From Ignelater luminosus (lineage: Eukaryota; Arthropoda; Insecta; Coleoptera; Elateridae), in assembly GCA_011009095.1 (NCBI GenBank), contig VTPC01008543.1:1-64000 (forward strand): a stretch of 64,000 bases of DNA, in the 5' to 3' direction. Shown here piece after piece: positions 36,177-47,870 of this stretch; position 1 is the first letter of the stretch; the number at the start of each line of letters is the position of its first letter. Under the pieces are notes generated by a model. That model was not told the origin of the DNA and made no database searches. It worked only from the letters and a program-made list of their open reading frames with translations. The position numbers were made by a program, and so were the translations under genes.

Positions 36177-39100
36177 TAACGCTTGTAGAGCATGATTGTT
36201 ATCCAATCCTGAAAAACGAATCTCAATCTATGAAGTACCACAAATGCTCTTCAAGCATTTTTAACTAAAAATATTCTGCCACAGGAATCTTTCAAGTTTA
36301 GCAAATACGAAAGGAAACTAAAAACAGATCAGTTGAAAGTGTAGGTCCAACTTATGAATGTAGCAGAGACAGCAATTTTATACCAAAACACAGAACTCTA
36401 GAAAAATTTGATAAAATCCTTACCAAAAGCAATTGTCTTGTCCAGTACAAATGTAATTAAGAGTACAAAATGAAACCGAAAATTCTTCTTTACTATAATA
36501 TAATAATGCAACTCAATTATAAACTTAATACAATGCGAATAAAAATCATAAGTTGGCTTGGTGCGAAAGCTAATCGTGCAGACTCGTTTCTACTTGCTGT
36601 GTCACATTGCTAAACTGTATCTATAGAGCATATTAGTAAGTGATTTAGTCTTGAATAAAAACATTTTTACAGATCGATAAGAAATAAACAACTTAAGCAA
36701 ATGAAATCTATTCGATTAATATCAGCAAAAAAATCCTAAATGAAGGGTCGACATTGTATGACTTCCGAAAATTCGATTTTACTCGGAAATGGCATATTTT
36801 ATGGAAAAAATACAAAGCAAATATGCCAACAACTGATTGAGATTCGCGTAATAATAGGTACCATAAAAATTTTGATATTGCAGAACTTGGGAAAATTCCA
36901 TTTTACTCGAAAACGGTGCATCCCGTGGAAAAAATACAAAAAAAACCGTTTTGTTTCTAAATTATCCATAGATTGCAAAAATAACGTCTGTGTTTGTTTC
37001 CAGTGGTGTAACATAATTTTTTAAGCCTGTACCTTACTTAACTAATTATTAATGTAATGACATCTATTATATGTTAATATTAAATGAATATTTGCATAAA
37101 TACCTCAACAAAATTAACTTTTTAATTTTTTCTTTCTCTTTGCGATCACAATAATTCTGTTCGATCTTCATTTTTGAAAGGTTCGTTCAAACTACTGCCA
37201 AGTACTACTTAACCGTGGTAACACCTTGCAAAGTACTGAATGTGTAAAAAATTATTTATACCTCTCTTACATTTATATTTATGTAAATGTAAGACCTAGA
37301 ATTTCAACAGTAATGTAAATTAAGCCGAGCAAGGAAAAATAAAAATGTATCCTAGACGTAAACAAATTCCTGTCTATGATGTTTTTACTTACATATTCAT
37401 ACTTGTTTTATTGTTACTTAAACAAAAGAATCAAAGAAAGATCTCGTTGGTATATAAGATTACATCGATAAACATACACGTTTTACAGACTAAAATATAC
37501 TCTTACCTTGTTTGTTGTAGAATAAAAGTCTCCTTCATGGTTAAATAATTAAAATTGTTATTAAATATTTAAGTTTGCACACAACCAACTATGAGAACCA
37601 ATTCTGATATCACAGTGCAGAATTCATGAGCACTTTAAGATAATATGAATATACATAGGGAAATCCAAATAACGTTAATCATTATGTTCGCAGGGAATAA
37701 TAGAATTTTTAGAACTGTACTATATAAAATTCGAAGATATATAATGATTAATAAGGTTAAGTCATTTTTTGTCAATATTGCAGACGTCTGTTGAAATTCC
37801 ATGAATAAAGATTTAATTTAAATTCGAACATTGTTGCATTCGTGTATGTTACGTGACTTAAAAACGTCAAGTTGAGTATTTCTAATTTTTAAATTCTTTT
37901 GTTACTGAAGATTACGTACCTTTAAGCGAATCAATGCTAATCTTTCGAAAACAATACAGGTAAGTTAAAGTCATTCACCTTTTAGAGTTCACAAATTAGA
38001 TTTTTATTTAAAATAAAAATAATCAAAATACACTCCCTCTTATCGGTTAATCGTTTGCTTCTCACAATAAAATTCCTCTTTCTTGGGTATTTAACACTTG
38101 CCTATAGATTTTTATACTTACAATCAAATATAAGCCTAAAATATTTTTGAAGTTCTTTAAGTTTTGTAGAATCATAACTACGGAAGGTAAAGTGATCACA
38201 TAGTAGATACAATAAGCTAGTTCTGGCACGGTTTAATATGGGATCGAAAAAACTTTTATTTATTAATTTTAAAAATTAATCAACTAGACTGTATTTATAT
38301 TTTATTTCCGGTTTTTCAATGTATAGAAAATACATAAATCTTCTAAATAAATTTTTTTAAAATTTTTTTAAAGTATATTTACTTTATTGATTTAAAAATT
38401 TTAAATAAAATCAATAGAATTTAAAAATGATCAAGATAACAAAAAAGATGTATGAAAAAGAACTGTAAAATAAAATATTTAAAATGTAACCTGTTGTGTT
38501 ACATGAAATTAATTTCCTTTAAGTGAATGTTAAAAGCAATAAAACGTCTCATTTAATTTAAATAAATATTTCTTTTTCTACATCAAGAAATTTATTGAAA
38601 GTGAACGTGAATTTATTGAATTAAAACGGAAGGTTCAATAAATAATATGACTTAACAGATTTACAGTGCAGTGGAAGTAACACGAGGTCAAGTTAAAGGT
38701 TATGTTTACAACAACTTCCTTATAGGCTTTTATACACTTTAATATCTCACCTGGGCGAGGCCAATACACGACCAAATCTCCTCACGGAAAGAACTAAAAA
38801 CTGACTTCCCCAAGCAACCATGATGATTGTTTTTCCTTATTGGATGTTGATACTTGATAGGTTTAATACAGTTGATGGTTTAAGTAGTGTGTTCATATGA
38901 AGTGTGACGAAATTCTTATACTCCAAAGAAAGAATGATGTGCTTCTTGTTATTCTCATACCCTGTATTGAATTATTTAAAAATGAATTAATTTAAAATTC
39001 AAATTAAATATTTACGTTATTATCAAAACCTGCTAATGATCTGTCATTGAAGATAGAAAAAAAAGAGGAAATTGTTAATGAAACTTTGCAAATCAATAGT

Positions 39101-39235
39101 ATTATTAATTCCGAGTAAAACTGATCGTATAAGAATGTTATTTATTATTATGGCGAAATACTACTCATGTGAAATGTTATTTTAAGATAAATAAAGTCTA
39201 GAAATCATATTTTTATCATTATCAACTAACACCAT
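36177..39235. other. AT-rich stretch with a local duplication, no gene
   Basis: AATTCGATTTTACTCGGAAA near 36771 recurs diverged near 36894 (about 122 bp apart), each followed by GGAAAAAATACAAA. The frames at 36740-37024 and 37345-37548 are unsupported. Confidence 0.5.
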
Positions 39236-39512
39236 TATAGGTCACTGATACGTAGTGACGTCAAATTATTTTTCTCGATTTTTTCTATAAATTATACATT
39301 TGTTTACTATTATCAGTTACGTTAAATTTAGAATCTCCCTGTTGTATTAAACACAATAAAGTGTTATTTATTTGTATAATACGAAAGTATAACATACAAG
39401 GTGTGTATTAGAAGTGAAACGCTCAACAAATATGTATTTCGTATTTTCAGCATAGCAGATGAATGCTATTCAAGCACAGTAAGTATTACACAAATGGCGC
39501 CCAACATGGGGC
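39236..39512 (+). mobile_element. Possible LTR end with primer-binding-site-like motif
   Basis: TGGCGCCCAACATGGGGC at 39495-39512 is the kind of tRNA-primer site used by insect LTR elements. Just upstream the sequence ends ATTACA, as an LTR would, with an AATAAA and a promoter-like AT-rich stretch before it. No internal coding region or second LTR is recognisable. It is a small old remnant and the left edge is a guess. Confidence 0.3.
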
Positions 39513-39795
39513 AAAGATCGAATGATTATTGTGTAGTATCTCCACTTATTTAGCTTTTCCCACTTTCTCTTTCTTAACTTCTTCCACCATTCCTTGTATG
39601 TATGCATTGAACATAATAAATGAGAACGTCTGCTGATTTCTTTTTAAATAGTAAAACTATATCTAACCCACAAACCTAGATAGTACACTTTAAAGTATCT
39701 CCAAGTATGCATCTTGTTCGTTTATCATACTACCTTGGTCCGTCATAAACTCACTTCATCTAACTCTACAATGTTTACATGTATTTGATCTATAC

Positions 39796-39987
39796 CAGAG
39801 ATGGGTAAACTTGGCCTCCGGGACCAAATTACTTTGTATAATGACAAAACACGTTCGTGTGTTTCACAGCTCAAACGTCAAGACTAAGTAAATTGTTTAC
39901 TTTAATTTCAGCTCAAAAATTACCTTCTGGTAATAAATTTATCTTACGAACCAATTCGACTGTAAGGGCCAAACATGGCTACACCTG
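39796..39987. mobile_element. Short hAT-like MITE
   Basis: The left terminus CAGAGATGGGTAAACTTGGCC type sequence (39796 on) is mirrored imperfectly at the right, where the reverse complement begins CAGGTGTAGCCATGTTTGG. Eight-base flanks ATCTATAC and ATTTATAG agree at six of eight positions, as an aged hAT target duplication would. CAG-type ends and 8-bp duplications define hAT elements. No coding capacity. Confidence 0.45.
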
Positions 39988-40481
39988 ATTTATAGCCTTT
40001 TATACCTTTTTTCTTGCAAAATTGTAAAATTTTTAAATAACCCAGCGTACTGTATTTAAAAAACTGCCATTTCTCCTATTCTTACTAGTATTTACTAACT
40101 ACCATTACAAAGAAGTTAATGGCATTGGCATGAGCTATAGAAAATCACAGAATTGGATTAGTTTTGCATACTTGCAAGCCAAGACAAAGTTGTTATTTAT
40201 AGGACACTATCATAAATTTGCTGTCTGAGATTGCAATTTCGTACCAGCTCGATTTGCTTAAATTTCTGTTTAAAAGTTAGTTTTTGCTAATGAATTTTTG
40301 TCTTTTATTTTATTGAACGCGTAGACAGTTTGAAAAGTAGTATTTTGATTCAGGATTACGTGAGAAATACGATTATTAAGTGGTTAGCAATCGAGCGCTG
40401 TGTACGGTTAAATTTCTTGTAAGAAATCTAGATAAAACAAGCTAAATTTCTTAGAATTCATGTTCCCCTTTACTTACAGCG
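39988..40481. other. AT-rich, nothing recognised
   Basis: No supported feature. Confidence 0.6.
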
Positions 40482-41005
40482 TTACTTTTGTCCGTGTGAA
40501 AACTCAAACCTTCTATAACAGGGGGTCAGTAATCCTGCTATCAATGTTGTTTTCCAGTCGAGGTAGCGGTGGTGGGATTTTTTGACAGACGCGCAACATT
40601 CGGAAGTTGTCAGATGAGCTCTTTCGTAGCTTGGTGTGCCGGCGTCTTCTTGGGCTTGGTGGTGGTACGTCGTGGATAGTCGTGAAGTATCGACTGGAAT
40701 GTTATTTGTCGGCATAGTAACTGGCGGTAGAGTGAACTTGGAGTGTCGTGGATGGAGAAAGAGGCTGTAGTATTTTTGTAGTTCGGGCATACCGTCTTTT
40801 ACACCTCCACACGCACCAAAGGCGTACATGTGACACGCACAAAAACAGAAAATATTGAACCCGATTCCTACGCCCCAAACAAACGTAAGGTAATTGGGTT
40901 GACAGTAGGAGAAGCAACCTCCCGGGTTGGAATCACCAACCGACGTTTTCACACTACTAACAGAAGTAGGCAAACTCAGTTTCCAGAGCCGAATTGGTTC
41001 GTATA
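40482..41005 (-). CDS. Possible exon of a small membrane protein, unrecognised
   Basis: A frame of about 174 codons is open on the minus strand in a patch clearly GC-richer than its surroundings. It has no ATG at its start, and an in-frame stop lies just upstream, so it would be an internal or 3' exon. It contains one likely transmembrane helix (FVWGVGIGFNIFCFCACHMY), then a Ser/Thr/Pro-rich tail with TLPPVTMPTNN, ending FSHGQK before the stop at 40482. A competing frame on the same strand carries DVPPPSPRRRR and KIPPPLPRLENN, which also looks protein-like but is interrupted. It could be one real exon in the first frame, or a decayed gene. No family recognised. Confidence 0.35.
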
Positions 41006-41327
41006 CTCATAACTATCCAAGACATCAGTTTCAAGTTATTGTAGAAGAAGAATTTAAGAAAAGCTTCTTTAAAAATTGATTTTCCACAGTTACTTTAAAT
41101 ACTGAAACCGTTTTTCTAGAATAACTGGAAAAGCTTAGTTGCAAAAATTCTATTGGTATGAATTTTCCAAATGCTAACCAAATAATGCACATGATAGATA
41201 GTGAGAAGATCTCTATAACTCAGTTTACACAAAGTAGATATTCAGATTGCTATGGATCTTGCACACCCTTATAGTAACCACTACTACTATCAATGTTGGT
41301 TCCAGCATTAACTATGTAGATTTCGTT

Positions 41328-41640
41328 TTAGATATCATCACCACTTCGATCTGGTGGTAGTCTTGATAATTGGATTAAAATTAGCGACCTTAAATGATTA
41401 GAATTCACTGATGATCTTGGCAGTGACTGACTGGTTGGAGCAGTAGGTTTGCGTTGTGGTGGGTACGTAAGGTCCTCGGAGGTTGATTGGTATACAGAGG
41501 GGGATGTCAAGTAAGATTTCCACAAAGCGGGTGCTTGAATTTATTTTGACCTTTGTTTCGTCCGACCGACCTTTCATGGATTCTAGACGTGCATCTATAG
41601 GAAACAGTCTAGGCGAAGGATGCTTTATTCATATTTTGAG
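41328..41640 (-). CDS. Possible exon or decayed coding segment
   Basis: Two overlapping minus-strand frames each look protein-like over part of the length: KHPSPRLFPIDARLESMKG upstream, and SPSVYQSTSEDLTYPP with PQRKPTAPTSQSLPRSS downstream in another frame. The plus strand is also open (41483-41683). The segment is GC-richer than its flanks, like 40482-41005, and could belong to the same minus-strand gene. Frame and borders are unresolved. Confidence 0.25.
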
Positions 41641-41888
41641 TGTTTCAAAAAAAGATAAAACGGGAAAAGATAGACATACCTAATGAGAGTATGTAGAGAT
41701 ATATCAAAAAACTGCAATATGATGTCACTTCGTGCATTGCCAGCTTTCCAATGCGTGATACTTTTCGCCTTCTTAGTGATTTTTGAATTGCTGTTTAATG
41801 TATACCTCGAGTGTAATTGTTAGTGATGCCCTTAATCTGTTTAATGAGATCTTGTATGAATTAATTTATTTATACAACTTATCCACAG

Positions 41889-42032
41889 CTGAAGGCAGCC
41901 ATTGAGCTTAGTCCGGCGTATGCAATTGATTTTCTCAAAGAAATTATGTTGTCAACGGATAACCACCTGTTGGATCAGAATGTCAATTTACTAAAAGTTA
42001 ATGATCGGCAGAAAATGGGGTTTGAATCATAA
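41889..42032 (+). CDS. Possible terminal exon, unrecognised
   Basis: An acceptor-like ttatccacag ends at 41888 and is followed by 47 codons to a TAA: LKAAIELSPAYAIDFLKEIM, then LSTDNHLLDQNVNLL and a short tail. The composition is protein-like and helical, but no family or partner exon is recognised, and the ORF is short. Confidence 0.25.
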   Translation: MKAAIELSPAYAIDFLKEIMLSTDNHLLDQNVNLLKVNDRQKMGFES

Positions 42033-44809
42033 CAACAAAATAAGGAAGTAGTAGATCTTAAAATTTAAACTTCTGCAGGTGTTTCATCTAAATTCAAGCT
42101 ATTTTTTGAGGCGGAAGAATCTTATCGTAAACAAGAATTTCTACCAGTTGGTAAAAAATCACAAAATTATATTTTTGTTGTTTTTCTTATTAAATTTATT
42201 TTTAAACTGTGGAAAATTCTAGATTTCCAAAATTTTAAATCAACAGACTTTTAAGAATTTTCCTAATTCATTAAAATAACCAAAACGTTAAAAATAATTT
42301 CTACTTGGCACTTCATTTGATCTTGGCAACTATTCAAGAATCGTTTATAAATAATGTAATCGAAAATTTTCCTTGGTGTGTTATTAAACAAGAAAACTTG
42401 AAAAATATAAACAAAAACATGAACGTTTTTACTTATTAAGAATTGGTAATGTGATTTATTCCATGGCTGGGTTGTTTTGTTTTCTTTTTTATATTCGAAT
42501 TACCAAACCTCGATTTTAATAACAATTTTACCTACATATGTATACGCAAATAATTATCAATTCAATTCCTGATCAATTATAGTTAGTAAACTTACAAAAA
42601 ATATTATTATTTTCTACCTAATTACTATTTATTAATGAGAATTTTATAGATTGACGTAGTTTTAGTTACTTAATTTCCACCACCTTTCCAATTTTTAATA
42701 CATAAAAACAATTTTTTACTTTGTTTAAATCAAATAAAACATAACCAGTTATAGACAGAAAATTATTAAATATTGTCATATGACGTGTGAAAAGAATGTT
42801 AAATAGAAAACCCACACACTTTTCTATATTTCCTAGACTGTTATCTTTTCCTAAAAATAATTTTTGTTATTAATAACTATAAGTTTTAAATTCAATATAA
42901 ATTGATTAGATTAGTCTTATCGGAAAAAAGAAAACGTGAGTGGTCTCAAATTTTAATTTTACAATAATACAAATTTGTCGTAAACAAAGTAAATTAAATA
43001 AAAAGAATTTCACAACATAAATATGTAAGAATAGAATGTTCTGCATTCTAAACTATTAATTTGAATTTAATATCAGCAAGTTTTTGCACAGAAAAGAACA
43101 TAAACAATTGTTTTATAATTCGCCAATCAAGCAGACAACATTGTTAAAATCCAAAACATCAGTGAAATAAAAAACGTTAGGTTGTTATTACGAATATTGA
43201 TTTCATAACAATAAAACTATGACTCAAAGAGAAAAAACAGGTTAGAAAAAGTTGATTACGTAGAAATTCCATGACGTTCTAAATGACGCACTATAACGTC
43301 TATCATATGGAAAGGTGCCAAACTTTATTGAATTTTATAACACATTATTAGAAAAATCCATTAAATAACACAATAATCAGCAGTAATAAAAAGATTAAAA
43401 CTTAGAGGTTTGCCTTGAGTTTTGATTTTTACCAGAAATCTTAAGAATTAGTTTTTATATAAGATGTATAAAATATAAAACAGTAAAGATATAGCTGCAA
43501 TCGCTATTTAACAGTTTAACCGTTTAAATCAAAGTAGTCCTTGAAAGCACATTAAGTTATTAATTTTACAAGCTTTTATAGTTTTATTCGATTCTGATCT
43601 TTTTGAAATTGTATGTTTTCAAGACTCTCTTCTGCTCCTTTCTATGTAAATGCAGTTTAGTTACACTTTCCGTTTCATTTGCAATCCATTCACTTTAGTT
43701 TTTATAAGAAGTAATTTAACATAAAAGTAAAAACGTGGGATTCGGAAGCATTCATTGTAGATATAATAAACAACCATGTCGTGATAATGAATGCACAATT
43801 ATTACGTCGTCAATTAAATATTAATTTTAATTAGAGCATTTAATTGAAAAAAATTAAGAGCCAGTGAGTTTCAAACCCAACACTTTTTATATGAGAAAAT
43901 GTGAGTACTAGTACGAGATAACATTGGTACTTTATTATACATGCCTTTCATCTGCAGTAAGTGATTCAAGCAGTTCCTAAATTAAAAAATCATTTTTGCC
44001 AGGAAAAGAAAGTTAGAATGTCCTTCACTGATTTAAGCCAAATAATGCAAAGTACATAGAATCCTGCACATGAGAAGATTTTTTGGGCCGGCCTAAAAAA
44101 CCCGACAGGGCCAAAAAGGTTCAAATGGCCCATAGCAGTTCAAACAATCTGGCGGATCAAATCAACCCAAAAATCCCGGCCAAAACGCATGTCCTGTTCC
44201 CCCCTCTAATGCAAAGGTTTGTGTTAGAATTAATAAAAAAAATATTATAATTTACAAAGTCTATCGTCCTTAGATTTTGGTCACCTTAAGTCCTGGTTTA
44301 ATCAAGACTCCATATCGTTATGAATTCTTGAGAAACAAAAGCTTCATTGATAGGAATTTTTCCAAGATAGCCATAGAGATTATACTATTAATACTAACTG
44401 CAGCTTCTATTAGATAGAAGCCTTAAACTAAATCAAGAATTATTTTAAACCCATTACCAGAAGACAGACAAGCAAACTAATAGATTCTACCATGATAATA
44501 AAATTCCAAATAATGCCTAAAATACTTTTTGATTCTATTATGATTCAAACTCAGATAATGTCGTTTTGGGACTCTCTAAGTTCCAAAAAGCAGAAATGGC
44601 CTTGACAACGATTCCTCATACATATGAAATTTACAACTATTGCTCTGAAAAAGTTTTGCATCAAGCCTCTTTATGAACTAAATAAACTTGTGATTTCTTG
44701 GCCACACATCTTAATAATAAAATTTAAAAAAAATCAACTTACTTAGATTCTAAGCCAGCATTAATTACAGCTTGAAAACATCACGACATGTTCAGAACTA
44801 AAATTCTCT
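42033..44809. other. AT-rich stretch, nothing recognised
   Basis: One small GC-rich island (about 44085-44210, with GGCC and CCCG runs) stands out but codes for nothing I recognise. Confidence 0.5.
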
Positions 44810-45130
44810 TTAGACATGGACGCACAAAACATGATTGATTCACCACCAAAATCTTGTATGGGCTCCCCTTTGTCACCATACCCTGTCCGGGTCTCATCAG
44901 TAAACATTATGGAGTACCATTCCACACGATCTCATAATGTTCACGTCTCCAATCGCTCTGCTCTTTTGTTCTTCAGCAAACAATGCGACGATTCGGTCTT
45001 TTTGAGTAAATTGATCGATCATGATGATTTGTATGGAAACTTGTAGTTTGGACACCCATCTGATGAGACTGTCGCGAAGGTATGTTCCGTTTCAAATTCT
45101 TGACGTGTCACTTTGGTTAACTCCCAAAAG
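44810..45130 (-). mobile_element. Tc1/mariner transposase remnant
   Basis: The minus strand around 44810-44950 reads VEWYSIMFTDETR, then GGESIMFCA. This resembles the second catalytic region of Tc1-like enzymes (W-x-x-V-(L/I)-F-(S/T)-D-E-(S/T)-R-F followed by GG-x-S-(V/I)-M-x-W). The preceding part (towards 45130) has helix-turn-helix-like fragments in shifting frames. No inverted repeats were found. Confidence 0.4.
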
Positions 45131-45899
45131 GGAATGCATACAACTGCTAATCACAATTTTTGCAAAAACAGAAAGATGTTTCAGTGGAGAAGTTTATTAA
45201 TTATTATTATTAGTTAGTTTTCTTACAGACTCTCACTTTTTAGTTTTAAGATTAGGGTGCTAAACCTTCTAAAATCAAATGATGCAAAACGTTTTTTGAG
45301 TAAATGCGAAATAAGGGCATGGAATGTTAAAGTTTGCTATCTTTCATTAATATGGAGAAGATGTGTTTTTAGCTTGAAACGTTTGACTTATTCTTTTCCC
45401 CTTTGTCATTGTATTATCTATCTTATTGAAGTACCTTAACAATTCAATTTGGTTTCCAACTCATTTTTCTTAATTCTCTGATTCGATTTTTTAGTGTCAA
45501 ATGAAAATCTGAATTTGCCAACTTGACTGAATCATTTTTTAAGTTGTATTAATCAAACCATAGCATCTGCTACTGATAGTTCAAATCTGAATACATGCCC
45601 AAAATATATTATAAGATCCTCTTCATACAGAAACATCCAGCCATCGATATTTGATCTATAAGGTATACAGAGAAGAAGACTAAAAGTTAGAAAGTTGCCA
45701 TTTTGCATGCAAGAGAGAGTTTTATAGGATCTAACCTCAGATAATTATTTCAATAACGTTATAAAACTCAAAACGCCTAATTAGGGTATGCAAGGTATTA
45801 TATAGCAGTTTTGATCTCAGAACCATAACCAAAAACAAAACTATTTCGAGATTTGGGAAATGGCCGGAAAAGACGAAGAGTGTAGTAAAATTCTTGACA
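45131..45899. other. AT-rich, nothing recognised
   Basis: The 60-residue plus-strand frame at 45257-45439 is unsupported. Confidence 0.5.
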
Positions 45900-46030
45900 A
45901 GGCCTTCCTAATGAATATCAGCAACAAAAAGCTTTCTTTTATTGATATTCATCATATCTCAAATGTATGTAGTGAATAACAGTAGTGTCCCAACATCGAA
46001 CCTTGAGGGACATCACTGATTATGAATTAT
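45900..46030 (-). mobile_element. Short LINE reverse-transcriptase scrap
   Basis: The minus strand near 46015-45970 reads SDVPQGSMLG, the conserved motif preceding the catalytic FADD region of Jockey-type LINE reverse transcriptases. Little else of the element is recognisable. Confidence 0.4.
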
Positions 46031-46651
46031 TACACCTCAAAAGTATAAATAAGAAATAAATTTAAATTCAAAGGCCAAAATAAATAGGGTATTGGACAAA
46101 AAGGTATGCAGATTTGATTTATCTATTAATTGTTGTATTTGGATTCGAGGTCTCAAGTTTTTTTGATGCAAATTAATTACGTAGATTAGAAACAAGAATT
46201 TAAAAGAAAGTTATAAATAAAGATTGATTATAAAAATACGCTTAAAAAAGCAAATATTGAAATGCCATAGCAATTAGATAATTATTGTACTTATAGCAAA
46301 CCATTAAAGAAAAACATTGTGAGGACATACCAACTTATAACTGCAGTCTCCGTTATGGCATTGACATATACGTACATAACCTCAACCGTAACAATTTAAA
46401 AACAGTTAATCTTGTAATAATAAAAACGCTTTAGGCAATATTAAAACATTTAACGGAAATTAATCGATTTTCAATAATTATACACAAAAACATTAATTTT
46501 ATTTCTCAGGCAGAAAAAACAATTTATTCGAGAAAACTTCTAAGATAAACGGAAATACAATTAAAAAGTGTTACATGTGTTTCACAGAAATCCAAAAACT
46601 TTCTTTTGTAGGAATTTTATTGGTATTCAGTAAACAAAACGAATGCGTTAC

Positions 46652-46856
46652 CTGACCTGACAAGATACAAAAGTAGATGTTTTGGAGGTACAAAATCTCC
46701 CGATTCTTCATCCACATGTCCAACTTGCAATTCGATACTTCTTGCAACCAAACGCCTTTTTGCAGCAGGAGATGTCATTAAGCTAGCCCTCGCTAAACTT
46801 TCCGCTAGGGCTAAAGACTGCCGGATGGAACCGATATTATCCGTTAACCCGTCCAT
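46652..46856 (-). CDS. Unrecognised coding exon, likely 5' exon of a multi-exon gene
   Basis: ATG 46856 opens 68 codons that end at a donor (TCAG then gtaacg, 46651) in phase 1. The frame is also open a few codons upstream of the ATG (SIVNSFG), where an AG could be an acceptor, so the exon may be internal. The sequence starts MDGLTDNIGSIRQSLALAES, then LARASLMTSPAAKRRLVARS, and ends with ELQVGHVDEESGDF and VPPKHLLLYLVRS. It is soluble, helical, GC-rich and codon-like, standing out sharply from AT-rich flanks, as a conserved exon would. I do not recognise the family. Partner exons would lie to the left on the minus strand; none is identified, though 40482-41640 is on the same strand. Confidence 0.65.
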
Positions 46857-47538
46857 ACCGAAAGAGTTCACAATCGAAACTGTTCAACTTCCTTGTAATT
46901 CAACACTTAATAATCTAACCGACCAAAAAAAAAAAAAGTTGGCAGTGAAAATCTTAATAAATGCTGCATTAATCCTTCAAAAGTTCATTCACTTATTAAC
47001 ATTTTTAATTATGTTTATTAGATGTTGGATCACAAAATATGTACACAAAAAAGTGGTAAACGTAATATTGAAAACATTTTAACACGAAGTTTGCATTTGT
47101 TATTATTACCTACCAATTAATTAACGTTACTGACAAGTTGTGCGGAGGTTGCTTTACTTTTAAAGGGGCAAGTAAAAACCAGTCTAGAGGAGAAATGGAG
47201 GTTTATCATCACCATAATGCGCTTATTACAATATAAATTCTCCATGAAAGACGCGTTTAAAACGATAGTAAACAATAGACAAACTGCACATGCATATTTA
47301 CGTAATATGTAGCAAATATCATTTGTTTTCATATACTGTATGATCTTAAAATCTGTTATTCATACAAAAAATTAACTGTAACAATTACGATCTAGATTTC
47401 TAGATTTTTGAGAATGTTAGTTTCACAAATGCTCGAAAACTATGTTCTTACATGTCTTTGCCTGATTAAAGTTTCAAATGACACTAACAATAAACGGGAA
47501 AATTGATTCAAATTCAAACCTACACATCGGTATTATCA
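46857..47538. other. AT-rich flank of the exon
   Basis: Contains an A13 run at 46924-46936. No other feature. Confidence 0.5.
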
Positions 47539-47870
47539 GAATCAGAGATGGATGACGTGTGGTAGACCAAGCAAAACAAAAGGAGAACAAAACTGATCAA
47601 GAGTAAATGTTATTTTGATTAAATGAAACTTCCAGCTTCCAAATTGATTGCTGTCCAAATGATTATGAGAATCAGGGCTAGATGACGTGTGGTAGACCAA
47701 GATGTAATTTTGATTGAGTGAGCCTTCTAGTATTCCGATTGATCACTGCCCAAAATCGATTAAAATTTCTATCTGCAATCAGTTTTAATGGCTTGATCAG
47801 CTTCTTAAATATCTGTATGATTACAAGAATCAGAGGTAGATGACGTATAATAGATCAAGCAATGCGAAAC
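47539..47870. repeat. Three spaced copies of a diverged repeat
   Basis: AGAATCAGRGMTRGATGACG begins at 47539, 47668 and 47826, each followed by TRGACCAAG or similar and a TTGATTGAG/TTGATTAA block. Spacing is 129 and 158 bp. Confidence 0.5.
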
